From Staphylococcus felis (lineage in GTDB: Bacteria; Bacillota; Bacilli; Staphylococcales; Staphylococcaceae): DNA of 64,000 nt. The position numbers were made by a program, and so were the translations under genes. Under the pieces are notes generated by a model. It was not told where the DNA came from. It worked only from the letters and a program-made list of their open reading frames with translations, and made no database searches. The first letter of the stretch is position 1, and each line of letters begins with the position of its first letter. Shown here piece after piece: positions 9,434 to 19,960 of this stretch. Location of the stretch: positions 868,001-932,000 of the forward strand of contig NZ_CP027770.1 of assembly GCF_003012915.1 (NCBI RefSeq). Reading direction: 5' to 3'.

Positions 9434-11053
9434 ATGAAAATGAAGAATCATGAAAACGCCTATCTTCTACAATCGGGGAAGATCAGTGTTGGAATTGAGG
9501 TGGGTTCAACGCGTATTAAGACCGTTGCAATCACGCCTGATTGTCATACGATTGCAACAGGATCATTCGAATGGGAAAATCGTTTTGAAGCAGGATATTG
9601 GACGTATCATTTGGATGAAATGTGGAAAGGAATCCAAGAGAGTTACGGACAGATGACGCGTTATATTGAACAGAAATATAACGTTACAATGACTCAAATT
9701 GCATCACTTGGAATTAGTGGAATGATGCATGGTTATCTCGTATTTGATGATAAGGAGAACTTGCTTGTGCCTTTTCGTACATGGCGTAACAACAATGCCA
9801 CCGAAGCAGCAGTAGCGTTGCGAGAAAAGTTTGAAGTCAATATCCCTGAACGTTGGAGTATTGCCCAATTGTATCAATCAATACTTAATCAAGAGTCACA
9901 TGTTGCTCATATCTCATTTATGACGACTTTGTCTGGTTATATTCATTGGCGTTTGACGGGTGAAAAAGTACTAGGTATCGGTGATGCATCAGGGATGTTT
10001 CCAGTTGATAGCGTGACTCAATCCTATCGACAAGACTTGTGTGAAGTCTTTGATGAACTACTTGAAAATCACGGTTATTCTCACCGAATTGAGTCAATTT
10101 TGCCAAAAGTCAATGTAGCAGGCCAAAATTCCGGAGAGCTAACAACACAAGGCGCACGTTTGATTGACCCGACAGGTAAGCTACGCTCAGGATGTCCGCT
10201 ATGCCCTCCTGAAGGGGATGCGCAATCAGGAATGGTTGCGACCAATAGTGTTGCGCCACATACCGGTAATGTATCAGTGGGGACGAGTATATTTGCGATG
10301 ATTGTATTAGATAAGTCGCTTTGCCACGTTTATCCTGAGGTAGATATTGTAACGACGCCAAGTGGACACGAGGTTGCCATGATACATGCCAATAATGGTA
10401 CATCAGACATCAATAGCTGGATGGGGCTTTTTGGCGAGGTACTCACTGCTATGGGCATAAACTTTAATCAAGAAGCACTCTTTACGACAGTACTTGAGCG
10501 AGCATTGGACGAAAATGCAGATGCAAGCCACTGGTTGTCCTATGGATATGTATCAGGAGAGTTTATCACAGAGGTCTCAACAGGTTACCCTATGTTAGTG
10601 CGTACACGTGACGGACAACTGACATTAGCGCATTTGATGAAGACACATCTTTTTAGTACTATGAGCACTTTGAAAATAGGTATTGATTTGCTACAAAGAA
10701 ACGAACATATCCGTATTGATTCAATTGTAGGACATGGCGGACTTTTTAAGACGCCTCAAGTCGCTCAAAAATATTTGGCTATGGCACTTGAAAGTCCGGT
10801 TCGTGTAATGGACACAGCTAGTGAAGGGGGCGCATGGGGCATGGCAGTCCTTGCAAACTATAGTCTGCATGCGCATGAACAAGAGTTCGAAACATACCTT
10901 AAACAGCGTGTTTTCCAACAGCGTCCATCAACTGAATATACACCATTACCAGAAGATATTCTACAATTTCGTGAATATGTAGCTAAATTTGAAGCGGGAT
11001 TACAATTACAAGAAATAGCGCATCAAATCTTTAGTAAGAATACAAAGAATTAA
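9434..11053 (+). CDS. FGGY-family carbohydrate kinase
   Basis: A 539-residue sugar kinase with the actin-like fold. The N-terminal phosphate motif GIEVGSTRIKTVAI, the central GISGMMHGYL, and the C-terminal FGGY-type ATP site (VGHGGLFKTPQV, then DTASEGGAWGMAVL) are present. The longer N-terminus and length resemble xylulokinase/ribulokinase-type members, but no sugar operon lies next to it, so the substrate is open. ATG 9434 follows AGAGGAAAGAG; a GTG at 9431 is also possible. Confidence 0.85.
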   Translation: MKMKNHENAYLLQSGKISVGIEVGSTRIKTVAITPDCHTIATGSFEWENRFEAGYWTYHLDEMWKGIQESYGQMTRYIEQKYNVTMTQIASLGISGMMHGYLVFDDKENLLVPFRTWRNNNATEAAVALREKFEVNIPERWSIAQLYQSILNQESHVAHISFMTTLSGYIHWRLTGEKVLGIGDASGMFPVDSVTQSYRQDLCEVFDELLENHGYSHRIESILPKVNVAGQNSGELTTQGARLIDPTGKLRSGCPLCPPEGDAQSGMVATNSVAPHTGNVSVGTSIFAMIVLDKSLCHVYPEVDIVTTPSGHEVAMIHANNGTSDINSWMGLFGEVLTAMGINFNQEALFTTVLERALDENADASHWLSYGYVSGEFITEVSTGYPMLVRTRDGQLTLAHLMKTHLFSTMSTLKIGIDLLQRNEHIRIDSIVGHGGLFKTPQVAQKYLAMALESPVRVMDTASEGGAWGMAVLANYSLHAHEQEFETYLKQRVFQQRPSTEYTPLPEDILQFREYVAKFEAGLQLQEIAHQIFSKNTKN

Positions 11054-11176
11054 ATGACATCGTAAAAGATGGAGTGCAATTATTTTAAAGTTGAAAGTGT
11101 AAGTGTTAAACTATGACTATGATTAGGCGATACAACTAACTTTATGCAGATATACAAAGAGAAAGGAAGTTGGATA

Positions 11177-11863
11177 ATGCCAAAATTAATATTATGTCGT
11201 CACGGCCAAAGTGAATGGAATGCACAAAACCTCTTTACAGGATGGGCAGACGTTGATTTATCTGAACAAGGAGTACAAGAAGCAATGCGTTCCGGCCAAA
11301 AGCTCAAAGCACAAGGTGTTCGCATTGATGTTGCGTTTACCTCATTACTTAAACGATCAATTAAAACGACATATCATTTGTTAAATGAATCGGATCAACT
11401 GTGGATTCCAGTTCATAAAACTTGGCGTTTAAATGAACGTCATTACGGAGGATTACAAGGTTTAAATAAAAAAGAAACCGCCGAAAAGTATGGAGAAGAA
11501 CAAGTTCATATTTGGCGTCGGTCTTATGATGTGAAACCACCTGATCAAAGTGAGTCACAACGACAAGAATACTTGAAGGATCGTAAATATGAACTGTTAG
11601 ATCGTCGTATCATGCCAGAAAGCGAAAGTCTAAAAGACACGTTAGAGCGAGTGATTCCTTATTGGAATGACCAGCTTTCACAATACTTATTGGACGGTCA
11701 AACTGTATTAGTCTCTGCGCACGGAAACTCATTACGCGCATTGATTAAGTTTTTAGAAGGCGTACCTGATGACGAAATTGCACAATATGAGATTAAAACG
11801 GGAGCACCCCTTATTTATGAACTAGATGAGGCACTGCATGTCCTAGATAGTTACTATTTATAA
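11177..11863 (+). CDS. gpmA: 2,3-bisphosphoglycerate-dependent phosphoglycerate mutase
   Basis: A 228-residue glycolytic enzyme interconverting 3- and 2-phosphoglycerate. The phosphohistidine motif LCRHGQSEWN is at residues 5-14, FTGWADVDLSEQG follows, and the second catalytic histidine is in LVSAHGNSLRALIKF. ATG 11177 has AAAGGAAG eight bases upstream; the frame extends 11 codons further up without a site. Length is in the short bacterial GpmA range. Confidence 0.93.
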   Translation: MPKLILCRHGQSEWNAQNLFTGWADVDLSEQGVQEAMRSGQKLKAQGVRIDVAFTSLLKRSIKTTYHLLNESDQLWIPVHKTWRLNERHYGGLQGLNKKETAEKYGEEQVHIWRRSYDVKPPDQSESQRQEYLKDRKYELLDRRIMPESESLKDTLERVIPYWNDQLSQYLLDGQTVLVSAHGNSLRALIKFLEGVPDDEIAQYEIKTGAPLIYELDEALHVLDSYYL

Positions 11864-11870
11864 TAAAAGA

Positions 11871-11960
11871 GAAGATTGGGATACACATACATGAAAGTTG
11901 AGACTGTTTAAAGCTAAAACAGGTTTCGACATCATTCGTATATATCCCAATCTTTTTTTG
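11871..11960 (+). terminator. Long nested hairpin terminator after gpmA
   Basis: AGATTGGGATA near 11873 pairs with TATCCCAATCT ending in a run of seven T at 11951-11959. Inside lies a second stem (GTTGAGACTGTTT with AAACAGGTTTCGAC). It resembles other long hairpins in the window that carry GATTGGGAC or GTTGAGAC at the base. Confidence 0.8.
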
Positions 11961-12193
11961 TGATGATGCATGATAATTTGAAAACAGGGAAATACCTTGT
12001 AAGTCGTTCATCATTTTAATACCAATGTCTATTGATATAGTGATTATATTATTATGATAAATAATTATTTTGTAATCATATTCTGAACATTGAAAAATAA
12101 TTGTAATAAATTTTTAAAATTATGATTAAAAAGATAAATGAAAGGGTAGCAATGAAAATATAGTTATTATAAATAGACTAGGAGGTCAGGAAT

Positions 12194-13150
12194 ATGGGGA
12201 AAATTGTAGATTCATTGATGGATGCACTGAATAGTATAATTGGTTTTATTCCAAACTTAATTAGTGCTATTATTCTTTTGCTTGTTGCATGGATTATTGC
12301 AACAATCGTTAAAAAAATCATTGTGAAGGGCCTAGGTGCTTTAGGATTTGAAGAATGGTTACAAAAGAAAGGGCTCGTTGATCGTCAAAAAGGAAAATCA
12401 GACTCAGAAGGGTTAATCAAAACCTTTGGTAAGTTAGCATACTTCTTGATTTTCTTATTATTTTTACCGGCAGTATTCGATGCATTAAAAATGGAATCAG
12501 TATCGAATCCAATTCGTAGCATGATGCAAAGTGTTTTAAACTTTGCGCCAAGAATTCTTGTTGCGGTAATTATTTTAGTCATTGGATTATTTATCGCTAA
12601 AATGTTAGGTACTTTAGTGAAAAACTTATTACAAAGTTTAAATGTAAGTCGCTTCAACCATTATATTAACTTTGGTAACGATAAAAATAGTATCGATTTA
12701 CCAGTAGCAGTAGGTTGGGTAATTACAACAATTATTGGTTTATTCTTCTTTGTTCAAGCGTTAAACACTGTCAACTTAACAGTGTTAAATAAGATTGGTG
12801 CGGCAATTATCGGGTACTTACCGTTAGTTGTATCAGCTGGAATTATTTTAGCATTAGGTTTAATCGGAGGGAACTTACTTGCGAAATTCATCCGTAAATC
12901 AACTGGCAATAACACATTAGCGGAAGTCGTTAAATTTTTATTAATCATTGTTGCTGTATTTATGACATTAGATCAATTGAATTTTGCACAAAGTATTGTT
13001 AACGTTGCATTCTTATTAATCCTAGGTGCTATTGCTGTTGCCTTTGCAATTGCATTTGGTATCGGTGGTAAATCATTTGCAGAAAAACAATTACAAAAAC
13101 TTTCAAACAAAATCGAAAAAGAAAGCGATTCAAACCATAATCAATTTTAA
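12194..13150 (+). CDS. Mechanosensitive ion channel family (conserved-TM-helix) membrane protein
   Basis: A 318-residue protein with repeated hydrophobic helices of the conserved TM-helix type (IIGFIPNLISAIILLLVAW, FAPRILVAVIILVIGLFIAK, IIGYLPLVVSAGIILALGLI), each followed by a short basic/amphipathic piece. This repeat is characteristic of small MscS-related proteins, presumably gating solutes upon membrane stress. A good AGGAGGTC site precedes the ATG. Role inferred from family only. Confidence 0.8.
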   Translation: MGKIVDSLMDALNSIIGFIPNLISAIILLLVAWIIATIVKKIIVKGLGALGFEEWLQKKGLVDRQKGKSDSEGLIKTFGKLAYFLIFLLFLPAVFDALKMESVSNPIRSMMQSVLNFAPRILVAVIILVIGLFIAKMLGTLVKNLLQSLNVSRFNHYINFGNDKNSIDLPVAVGWVITTIIGLFFFVQALNTVNLTVLNKIGAAIIGYLPLVVSAGIILALGLIGGNLLAKFIRKSTGNNTLAEVVKFLLIIVAVFMTLDQLNFAQSIVNVAFLLILGAIAVAFAIAFGIGGKSFAEKQLQKLSNKIEKESDSNHNQF

Positions 13151-13153
13151 AGC

Positions 13154-13190
13154 AAAAGAGGATGGACACGTATTGGTCCATCCTCTTTTA
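13154..13190 (+). terminator. Terminator of the MscS-like gene
   Basis: AAAAGAGGATGGACACG pairs with the complementary TGGTCCATCCTCTTTTA. Convergent with the haemolysin gene, so it may act on both strands. Confidence 0.85.
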
Positions 13191-13238
13191 ATATGCAATT
13201 TGATACCGAAACAAATAGAGTCAATCAATAGATCTATC

Positions 13239-14198
13239 TTATGATGTGGAAGCTTGAACGGGATAGTGATCTGAGTAGTCTTGGTACTGGTATGTTTTGC
13301 CCCATGATTTTACTTGCCACTCAGGAGAATGTGTCTTAAGAGCTGTATTGCGCCACGATGGAGGATTAGCGTGATCACGTTCTACAAGAATATAATCGAG
13401 GTATTGCGGTTCTAATTTGGGATAATTATATTGAGCAATACTGTTTGTTGCTGTATCCCAAGTGCTCGTATGACCAGAATATTGTGTAGGTGGATTAACA
13501 TTTAATGTCTCAAGCATCTTTTGATATTCTGGTGTATCTTTAATAACATTCAAATCGCCTCCAATTAGAACCATTTCATCTTCGGGGATGTTCTTGTTTT
13601 GAATGAACGTTTGAATTTCACGCATTTGACTTTCACGAACGCTTGCATATTTATCTTGAGATAAGGTAGAACCATCAGCTTGCAAATGTGTGCCAATTAC
13701 GTGAACTGGACGCCCATTGTGATTGATTTTGACATATGCAAATCCTTTATTCGAAAAACGATCTGCGCCGCGCCCATTTTTAAAGATATGTTGTTCTTGT
13801 TGAATAATAGGAAAACGACTAACGATACCGACACCTCCATTTGTAGGGGAAACGCTAGAGTAAGCACCGGATGTTCGGTCCCAACCTTCTTGACTTTGTC
13901 CAATCACAGGCGTTTGATAAGGATAGTGCTGTTGGAGATTTGCTAAAAGCTTCGAGGATGCTTCTGAATCAAATAACTCATTCAATATGATAACATCATT
14001 GCCTTGTATGTAATCTGCACGAGAGATTAAATCTGCGCGCTGCATTTGTCCCCAATTGGGGTATAATGATTGCGGCATAAAGTAGACATTATGCGTAGTT
14101 ATTTTGAAATCATCATATGTTTCAGCATGCATTGGCGAATAAGAGAAAAGTGAAACGCATACAAGAGATAGTGCAAAGATGCGTAGTAATATCTTCAA
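13239..14198 (-). CDS. hlb: Beta-haemolysin, sphingomyelin phosphodiesterase
   Basis: A 319-residue secreted neutral sphingomyelinase C with the DNase-I-like fold. A signal peptide (about residues 1-25, ending SPMHA before ETYDDF) is followed by KITTHNVYFM, the acid-containing VIILNELFDS, the catalytic-type GTHLQADG and GGDLNVIKDTP, and C-terminal YSDHYPVQ. I start at TTG 14198 because AAAGGAG is eight bases upstream; the frame continues nine codons further to an ATG with no site. No cysteine occurs in the predicted mature chain, unlike my memory of the S. aureus enzyme. The gene is intact, with no phage insertion. Confidence 0.92.
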   Translation of the reverse strand: MKILLRIFALSLVCVSLFSYSPMHAETYDDFKITTHNVYFMPQSLYPNWGQMQRADLISRADYIQGNDVIILNELFDSEASSKLLANLQQHYPYQTPVIGQSQEGWDRTSGAYSSVSPTNGGVGIVSRFPIIQQEQHIFKNGRGADRFSNKGFAYVKINHNGRPVHVIGTHLQADGSTLSQDKYASVRESQMREIQTFIQNKNIPEDEMVLIGGDLNVIKDTPEYQKMLETLNVNPPTQYSGHTSTWDTATNSIAQYNYPKLEPQYLDYILVERDHANPPSWRNTALKTHSPEWQVKSWGKTYQYQDYSDHYPVQASTS

Positions 14199-14334
14199 AA
14201 GAGTCACTCCTTTTAATTCAATCATTTAAATCCATTATTTCAATAGCAATATACCAAAATAAATATTATCGAAGCGGATATTTACATAAACTCAACTTAA
14301 ACTTTAGAAAGTAGATATTCTTAACATAATCAAA

Positions 14335-14368
14335 ATAAAAAAGAGGCTCTGACAAGATGAGGCCTCTG
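14335..14368 (-). terminator. Terminator of the Fst-like toxin mRNA
   Basis: On the minus strand AGAGGC...GCCTCT is followed by six T. A second short stem (TCTGAAAATAATTTTTCAGA) lies just before it. Confidence 0.75.
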
Positions 14369-14417
14369 AAAAATTATTTTCAGAAACATTCATCTAGTGT
14401 CATAACCTCTGAATCAT

Positions 14418-14531
14418 CTACGGGTCATCGTCTTTGTCAACCTTACGCTGATTCAACCAATGTTTGAATAACACAAGGATACAACCGACAATAATCGGAG
14501 TGAAAAGTTGATCGATGATATAAGAGAACAT
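14418..14531 (-). CDS. Fst-family type I toxin-like peptide
   Basis: A 37-residue peptide: hydrophobic core FTPIIVGCILVLFKHWL followed by a charged tail (NQRKVDKDDDP). The pattern P-x-I-x-G-C ... hydrophobic ... F-x-x-W-L-x-x-R is that of Fst/holin-like toxins of staphylococcal and enterococcal type I toxin-antitoxin loci. GGGAGGGG lies just upstream of the ATG at 14531. The frame extends upstream without a site, so I used the short form. An antisense RNA antitoxin from the plus strand, converging on the terminator near 14340-14420, would be expected but is not proven. Confidence 0.7.
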   Translation of the reverse strand: MFSYIIDQLFTPIIVGCILVLFKHWLNQRKVDKDDDP

Positions 14532-14779
14532 AGTGTCCCCTCCCAAACTTATTTCACTAGGAAATAAAAATAGACGATAATTCATAATATGTCGTAAAAC
14601 CCTAAATAAGCAAAAAGCAAAATAGGTCAAAATATGACTCATTCAATGAAAAGGACAGTAAATAGTGTCTTATTTATATGAAATATATGTGATAATTAAC
14701 AAAATCTGTTGTTTATAAAGAATTGATATCAATTTATTGAATGAGAATGCAAAGATTGCTATATAAAACAAACATAAAT

Positions 14780-14812
14780 AAGCTGAGACACGACAGATGT
14801 CCCAGCTTGTTT
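14780..14812 (-). terminator. Terminator of the nucleoside hydrolase gene
   Basis: On the minus strand AAGCTGGGACA pairs with TGTCTCAGCTT, followed by ATTTATGTTTG. Confidence 0.75.
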
Positions 14813-14815
14813 TAA

Positions 14816-15781
14816 TCATTTAGACGTTGGCTTGATTGAGTCGCAACGTACTTGTTTAGCGAGTGAAGTAATATAGCCGAAGAAGGCATCATGATCAACA
14901 TGATGAATGATATTAATTTCTCGACCGTGATTAGGATCCATATAAGTCCGTCCTTGACTGGGTCCTTTGGTGATTACAGCTGCTTTGACTGTTTCTTTTT
15001 GAACGAGATCAGGTTTACCGACATAAGCAGTGGTTAACACGTCCCACAAGAAATAAGTAGAGTTTGTTTGGAAGTGTGTCAAAGGTGGTACTGAGGCATA
15101 GCTCACACCTAAAAAGTCAACACCAGGATATTGACGTTCATTCGCCCACATTTGTCTAATGTCAAGTGTGAGTGGGACTTGATTAGTACTTTCCAAAGCA
15201 ACCATATCAATGGGGATATTGGAATCAAAAACAACTTTAACAGCATCTGGATCCCAAAATGCATTCCATTCTGCTGTCCCGTCATGCTCAGGTTCTTCGA
15301 CATTCCCGCGATCTAAGAAAGTGCCTCCCATCCATACAAGACGCTCAATTTTGGCTTCGATACTTGGATCCACTTTGAGCGCTTTTGCTAAATCTGTCAA
15401 AGGACCGGTAAATAACAATGTGACACGTTCTTTTGAATAATTCAACTTAAAAATAAGATCTTCATAAGCTTGGCACTTTAATAACTTCGATTGTTCTGTG
15501 ACACGTTCATTTAAGATAGGTAATGCATCCATAAAAAAAGCGTGCATACGCCATTCTTTTGGAAACGGATTTTTTCCGCGTTCTTCTGAGACGGCTACAT
15601 CAATAGCATATTCCGAAAAACGGTTGATGATTTTGCGTGTAGCACTTTCAGAAGGCTCAACATAACAATCTGCTCCTATTGTGCTAACGCCTATTAAATG
15701 AATATTCTCCATATGTAGTAACAAAAATAATGAAACTAAATCATCTACGCCACCATCGTGATTAAAATAAACGTTATGCAT
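14816..15781 (-). CDS. Inosine/uridine-preferring nucleoside hydrolase family protein
   Basis: A 321-residue enzyme hydrolysing the N-glycosidic bond of nucleosides for base salvage. The Ca2+-binding N-terminal loop is NHDGGVDDLVSL. Further family motifs are LLFTGPLTDLAKAL, VWMGGTF and EWNAFWDPDAVKVVF. The first loop has N-H-D instead of the usual D-x-D, which might change metal binding. Start chosen at ATG 15781 with AAAGGAGA upstream rather than ten codons earlier. Monocistronic. Confidence 0.88.
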   Translation of the reverse strand: MHNVYFNHDGGVDDLVSLFLLLHMENIHLIGVSTIGADCYVEPSESATRKIINRFSEYAIDVAVSEERGKNPFPKEWRMHAFFMDALPILNERVTEQSKLLKCQAYEDLIFKLNYSKERVTLLFTGPLTDLAKALKVDPSIEAKIERLVWMGGTFLDRGNVEEPEHDGTAEWNAFWDPDAVKVVFDSNIPIDMVALESTNQVPLTLDIRQMWANERQYPGVDFLGVSYASVPPLTHFQTNSTYFLWDVLTTAYVGKPDLVQKETVKAAVITKGPSQGRTYMDPNHGREINIIHHVDHDAFFGYITSLAKQVRCDSIKPTSK

Positions 15782-15811
15782 CTTATATTTTCTCCTTTTT
15801 AACATATTCAA

Positions 15812-16278
15812 TATATATTGTAATAGAAAATAAAATATAAAAAAAGAGAACTTGTTTTGTCTTAACTATTATCATCAATCGATTCATCATCAGAATTGGC
15901 ATGTATCTCTTTATAGAAGGATGAGACAACATTGGATGTTGAAATATATTGAGCACCTGCACAATGTAAAAATACATCATTTATTTAATGTGCAATTTAT
16001 ATACATACTAATATCAATAAATTGTGAATATTTAATATTTTAAGCTTGATATTAGATGTTCATATGACCAAAAATTGATTTAAAACTTTTTATATTTTGC
16101 AATGTTAAAAGTTGATAGCCAAGCATGATTTGAAGTTTATAATAATAAGTTGTTAATAAAATAAATAGTCAAATAAAAAACAAATTAACATAAATTTAAC
16201 AAAATATAAAAAAAGTGCTCTATAATGATGGGTAAGAACACTTCAATGAGGGTGTCACTTTTATATCGGAGGGATTAT
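15812..16278. other. AT-rich intergenic region upstream of the adhesin gene
   Basis: No convincing gene. TATAAT at 16220-16225 is a likely -10 element for the adhesin. It lies inside a short inverted repeat (AAGTGCTC / GAACACTT, about 16212-16239), a possible operator. The rest shows nothing I can interpret. Confidence 0.4.
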
Positions 16279-19200
16279 ATGTCTAAAAAAACAACTAAAT
16301 CAAGGATGGATTTCTTACCTAACAGAGCGAATCAATACGCCATTCGTAGATTTACTGTAGGAACGGCGTCAATTTTAATTGGTGCAACATTAGTGTTAGG
16401 CGTTCATCATGATGCTCAAGCAGCTGAAGAAGATTCAACAAGTTTGAATTCTGAAAATTCAGATGCAACTCAAAGTGAAACATCATCCGTAGAGTCACCT
16501 GAAACACAAACTACTGAACAATCAGTAGAAAAAACACAAGAAGTACCAACAGAAGAAACGTCACAAGAAGAAACATCGACAATAAATGAATCAGCAGAGG
16601 AAGTACCAACAGAAGAAGCGTCAACAGAACAATCATCAAACGCATCAACAGAAGAAAAATCAACTGAACAACCGACAAAAACGCCAACAGAAGAACCCTC
16701 ACCTACACCTTCAGAAGAGCCACAAGTCGATGAAAAAGATTCAGTCGATTCAACGCAAAACACAACAGAAGAAACTGCAAAATCAAACGAAGCATCAACT
16801 GAAAACACTTCAGTAGAACCACCTCAAACAAACGATGTACCAACCGATCATCCAAGTACATCAGAACCACCTCAAAATGAAATCAATTTAGATGAGTTAG
16901 ACCAACAGCAGAAAGAAGATTTAGAAGCTTATAAGCGTTCATATCAAGAAACAGATAACAAAGCAGATGTATTTAATACTATTTTAAAAGACAATGGCTT
17001 TAGTGATGAACAAACAAAAGACATCATTAATCAGATGGACCTTGGCAATTTAAATCAATTGTCATCAGAAGAAGCTTTGAACCAACTTATTTATGAGGCA
17101 CTTCAGTATGCACAAAAGAATCAGCAACCTCAAAACTTTGCAGTACTTCCAACTGCGACTAGAGACGCTCGCGAAGAGTCAGTGAATACAGCAGTGCCAC
17201 TTGCTGCAGAGGCGCAAGGGAATAACGTCAATGACAAAGTAAACTTTGAGAATTTAGCAATCATTGATGACAATGGCGATACGACGATTCGTCCTAACAA
17301 CGGTGAAGGTTTTGTAGTGAGAAGTTCATTCGATGTAGATAATTCAGTCAATTCAGGAGATTATTTTACAGTTAAATTACCTAATACTGTTGTAACAAAT
17401 GACCATAAGCATGATGACACACGTATAGATGATATTAAAAATGCAAACGGCGATGTTATCGCAAATGCGTCATATGACCCTCAGACAAAGACCATTACGT
17501 ATAAATTTACAGATTATGTAGATACGCATAGTAATGTCAAAGGAAGCATTAACTATTATAACTTTATCGATAGAAATGTAGTTCGTAATGATACTCAAGA
17601 TGTTCCGCTGAACTATGAGTTTGCGGGTGAAGCGCTGAATGAAAAGCGAGATGTACAATACGAACCATATGAAAGTTTAAATGGATACACAATAGGAACG
17701 AGCTTCACATATTTTGATCAACAAACAGGTGAATATGTTCAAACGATTTATGTTAACCCCGAATCTAACGCAATCAATCCAACAACATTAGACATATACG
17801 GTGTAGGTGACAGTTCAGCAGTCATTAATGACCAAGTGAGCTACAAAGTGTTTGAAGTACCACAAGGTGAGACGTTAAATAAAAGTTATTTCTTCGATGA
17901 AAATCAATATAAAGATGTGACTAATAGTGATACACCAGTATTCACAAACAACAATATGCGCTTAAATTTTAACGCAATTAACAACCCTTATATTGTGCAA
18001 GTTCGTTCAAAAGCAGATTTAAATAGCCAGAAACCACTCATTCAAGGGGCGACACTTAGCGATGGTGACACTCGCGTATCGATGTCAAACCAAGTCTTGT
18101 ATGGAAGTGGTAGTACAGATGCTATGGGTGAAACATATAAATTAGGAAATTACGTTTGGGAAGATACCAACAAAAATGGTATTCAAGATGAAGCGCAAAC
18201 AGGTGTAAAAGATGTCACTGTTCAAATTACCTTACCAACAGGTGAAATCTTAACTACAACAACAGATGAAAATGGCTATTATGAGTTTTCAGGACTTGTA
18301 GATGGTGATTATAAAGTTGAATTCAGTAACTTGCCAGAAGGTTATGAAGTAACGACAACAAATGCTACAAGTAATCCTGAGCAAGACTCAAATGGATTAG
18401 ACTCTGTCGTAACAATTAATGGTCAAGATAATATGTCTGCTGACCTAGGTATATACAAAAAAGAAATACCAAAGTATGAGTTAGGTGATTTTGTTTGGGA
18501 AGATACGAATAAAGACGGACTTCAAGATGCAGATGAGCCAGGTATAGCAGGAGTTAAAGTCACATTGACAAAACCAGATGGAACGACAGAAGAGACAACA
18601 ACAGATGAGCAGGGTAACTACCGCTTTACAGGATTAGAAAACGGTGATTATACTGTAAAATTCGAAACACCAGAAGGATACGAACAAACTGTAGCGAATT
18701 CTGGAGATAATGACGCTGAAGACTCAGATGGCACAGAAGTGGACGTGACAATTAATGGCGCAAATGATCTAACAATCGATAGTGGATTCCATAAAGCAGA
18801 AGTTGAGCCACCAGTAGAGCCAACGTACAAAATTGGAGATAAAGTCTGGGAAGATACGAATAAAGACGGACTTCAAGATGCAGATGAGCCAGGTATAGCA
18901 GGAGTTAAAGTCACATTGACAAAACCAGACGGAACGACAGAAGAAACAACAACAGATGAAAATGGAATATATGTATTCGAAGGACTGAAGAATGGAGATT
19001 ATACAGTTAAATTCGAAGCACCAGAAGGATACGAAGCAACAATAGAAAACGCAGGCAACGATGAGCTAGACTCAGACGGAGCAAGCGTGAAAGTCACAGT
19101 GAATAATGCAGACGATTTAACAATCGATAGTGGATTCCATAAACCAGAGGAAACACCACCAGGCGAGACGCCACCAGAGGAAACACCACCAGGCGAGACA

Positions 19201-19629
19201 CCACCGGGCGAGACGCCACCAGGAGAAACACCACCAGGCGAGACACCACCGGGCGAGACGCCACCAGGAGAAACACCACCAGGCGAGACACCACCGGGCG
19301 AGACACCACCGGGCGAGACGCCACCAGGAGAAACACCGCCAGGCGAGACACCACCGGGAGAAACGACGCCAGGGGAAACACCACCAGGCGAGACACCGCC
19401 AGGCGAGACACCACCAAGCAAGACACCATCTATGGAAACACCGTCACATCCTGGACAACACAATGAGGGTAGTCAAAAGTCTATGAAATCTGCACATGCT
19501 GAAGCTAACCGAAAAGGGTTACCAGAAACAGGAAATGTACAGACTCAAAATGGTACAATCTTTGGTGCTTTATTAGCTGGATTAGGACTTTTATTAGTAG
19601 GGCGTCGCAAAAAGCATAAGTCTAAATAA
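16279..19629 (+). CDS. Sdr-like LPXTG surface adhesin with SdrD-type B repeats and an ETPPG stalk
   Basis: A 1116-residue cell-wall-anchored MSCRAMM-type protein. YSIRK-type signal ([20 protein letters not shown] at 20-39, cleavage near 48); Glu/Thr/Ser-rich low-complexity N1 region to about 210; a ligand-binding N2-N3 region with [10 protein letters not shown], the equivalent of the TYTFTDYVD motif of ClfA/SdrG; three B repeats ([30 protein letters not shown] and [15 protein letters not shown]), each ~110 residues with Ca2+-site-like D-x-N-x-D-G loops. Instead of the usual Ser-Asp stalk there is a ~90-residue ETPPG repeat. It ends in LPETG, a hydrophobic helix and RRKKHKSK for sortase anchoring. 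ATG 16279 follows CGGAGGG. Ligand unknown; fibrinogen or another host protein is a family-based guess. Confidence 0.93.
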   Translation: MSKKTTKSRMDFLPNRANQYAIRRFTVGTASILIGATLVLGVHHDAQAAEEDSTSLNSENSDATQSETSSVESPETQTTEQSVEKTQEVPTEETSQEETSTINESAEEVPTEEASTEQSSNASTEEKSTEQPTKTPTEEPSPTPSEEPQVDEKDSVDSTQNTTEETAKSNEASTENTSVEPPQTNDVPTDHPSTSEPPQNEINLDELDQQQKEDLEAYKRSYQETDNKADVFNTILKDNGFSDEQTKDIINQMDLGNLNQLSSEEALNQLIYEALQYAQKNQQPQNFAVLPTATRDAREESVNTAVPLAAEAQGNNVNDKVNFENLAIIDDNGDTTIRPNNGEGFVVRSSFDVDNSVNSGDYFTVKLPNTVVTNDHKHDDTRIDDIKNANGDVIANASYDPQTKTITYKFTDYVDTHSNVKGSINYYNFIDRNVVRNDTQDVPLNYEFAGEALNEKRDVQYEPYESLNGYTIGTSFTYFDQQTGEYVQTIYVNPESNAINPTTLDIYGVGDSSAVINDQVSYKVFEVPQGETLNKSYFFDENQYKDVTNSDTPVFTNNNMRLNFNAINNPYIVQVRSKADLNSQKPLIQGATLSDGDTRVSMSNQVLYGSGSTDAMGETYKLGNYVWEDTNKNGIQDEAQTGVKDVTVQITLPTGEILTTTTDENGYYEFSGLVDGDYKVEFSNLPEGYEVTTTNATSNPEQDSNGLDSVVTINGQDNMSADLGIYKKEIPKYELGDFVWEDTNKDGLQDADEPGIAGVKVTLTKPDGTTEETTTDEQGNYRFTGLENGDYTVKFETPEGYEQTVANSGDNDAEDSDGTEVDVTINGANDLTIDSGFHKAEVEPPVEPTYKIGDKVWEDTNKDGLQDADEPGIAGVKVTLTKPDGTTEETTTDENGIYVFEGLKNGDYTVKFEAPEGYEATIENAGNDELDSDGASVKVTVNNADDLTIDSGFHKPEETPPGETPPEETPPGETPPGETPPGETPPGETPPGETPPGETPPGETPPGETPPGETPPGETPPGETPPGETTPGETPPGETPPGETPPSKTPSMETPSHPGQHNEGSQKSMKSAHAEANRKGLPETGNVQTQNGTIFGALLAGLGLLLVGRRKKHKSK
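19147..19425 (+). repeat. In-gene 15-bp repeats encoding Glu-Thr-Pro-Pro-Gly
   Basis: About 18 tandem copies of a 15-bp unit of the type GAGACACCACCGGGC, encoding ETPPG with a few E, T or S variants. The two codon variants alternate in higher-order blocks of about 60 bp, a sign of recent expansion. It is locally much more GC-rich than the gene and likely length-variable between strains. Confidence 0.95.
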
Positions 19630-19783
19630 ATGAACCTACAGTTGTAATGTGGATGACAAAGCGTTATGCAATTTCAGGGTGTATTACTGAAAGGAAGTAA
19701 GGTTCAAGGTAAAATGAAAGAGACCAAAATAGGCTTTAATGGATTCACCTTTATATTGATATAATAGAGCATTTCAAAAGTAA

Positions 19784-19880
19784 GACTTGAGGTTAAGCAC
19801 ACCACCTTCACTTTGGAACAGTATGAATAGCTGTTTTAAAATAAAAGTGACGAAGTGCTACACCTCAAGTCTATTTTTAA
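19784..19880 (+). terminator. Long hairpin terminator after the adhesin gene
   Basis: GACTTGAGGT...AGCAC...CTTCACTTT pairs with AAAAGTG...GTGCT...ACCTCAAGTC and ends in TATTTTTAAT. Confidence 0.8.
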
Positions 19881-19960
19881 TGGCAAAATAGGTGAAAAAG
19901 CATAATGCTAAATCCACATATGATTTCATAAGTTCTGCGTATTGTTAAAAAATAAAACGA

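Noticed and set aside
18999..19463. Long open frames opposite and out of frame in the adhesin repeat
   Set aside because: They are translations of the 15-bp repeat in other frames, with no ribosome-binding sites or start signals.
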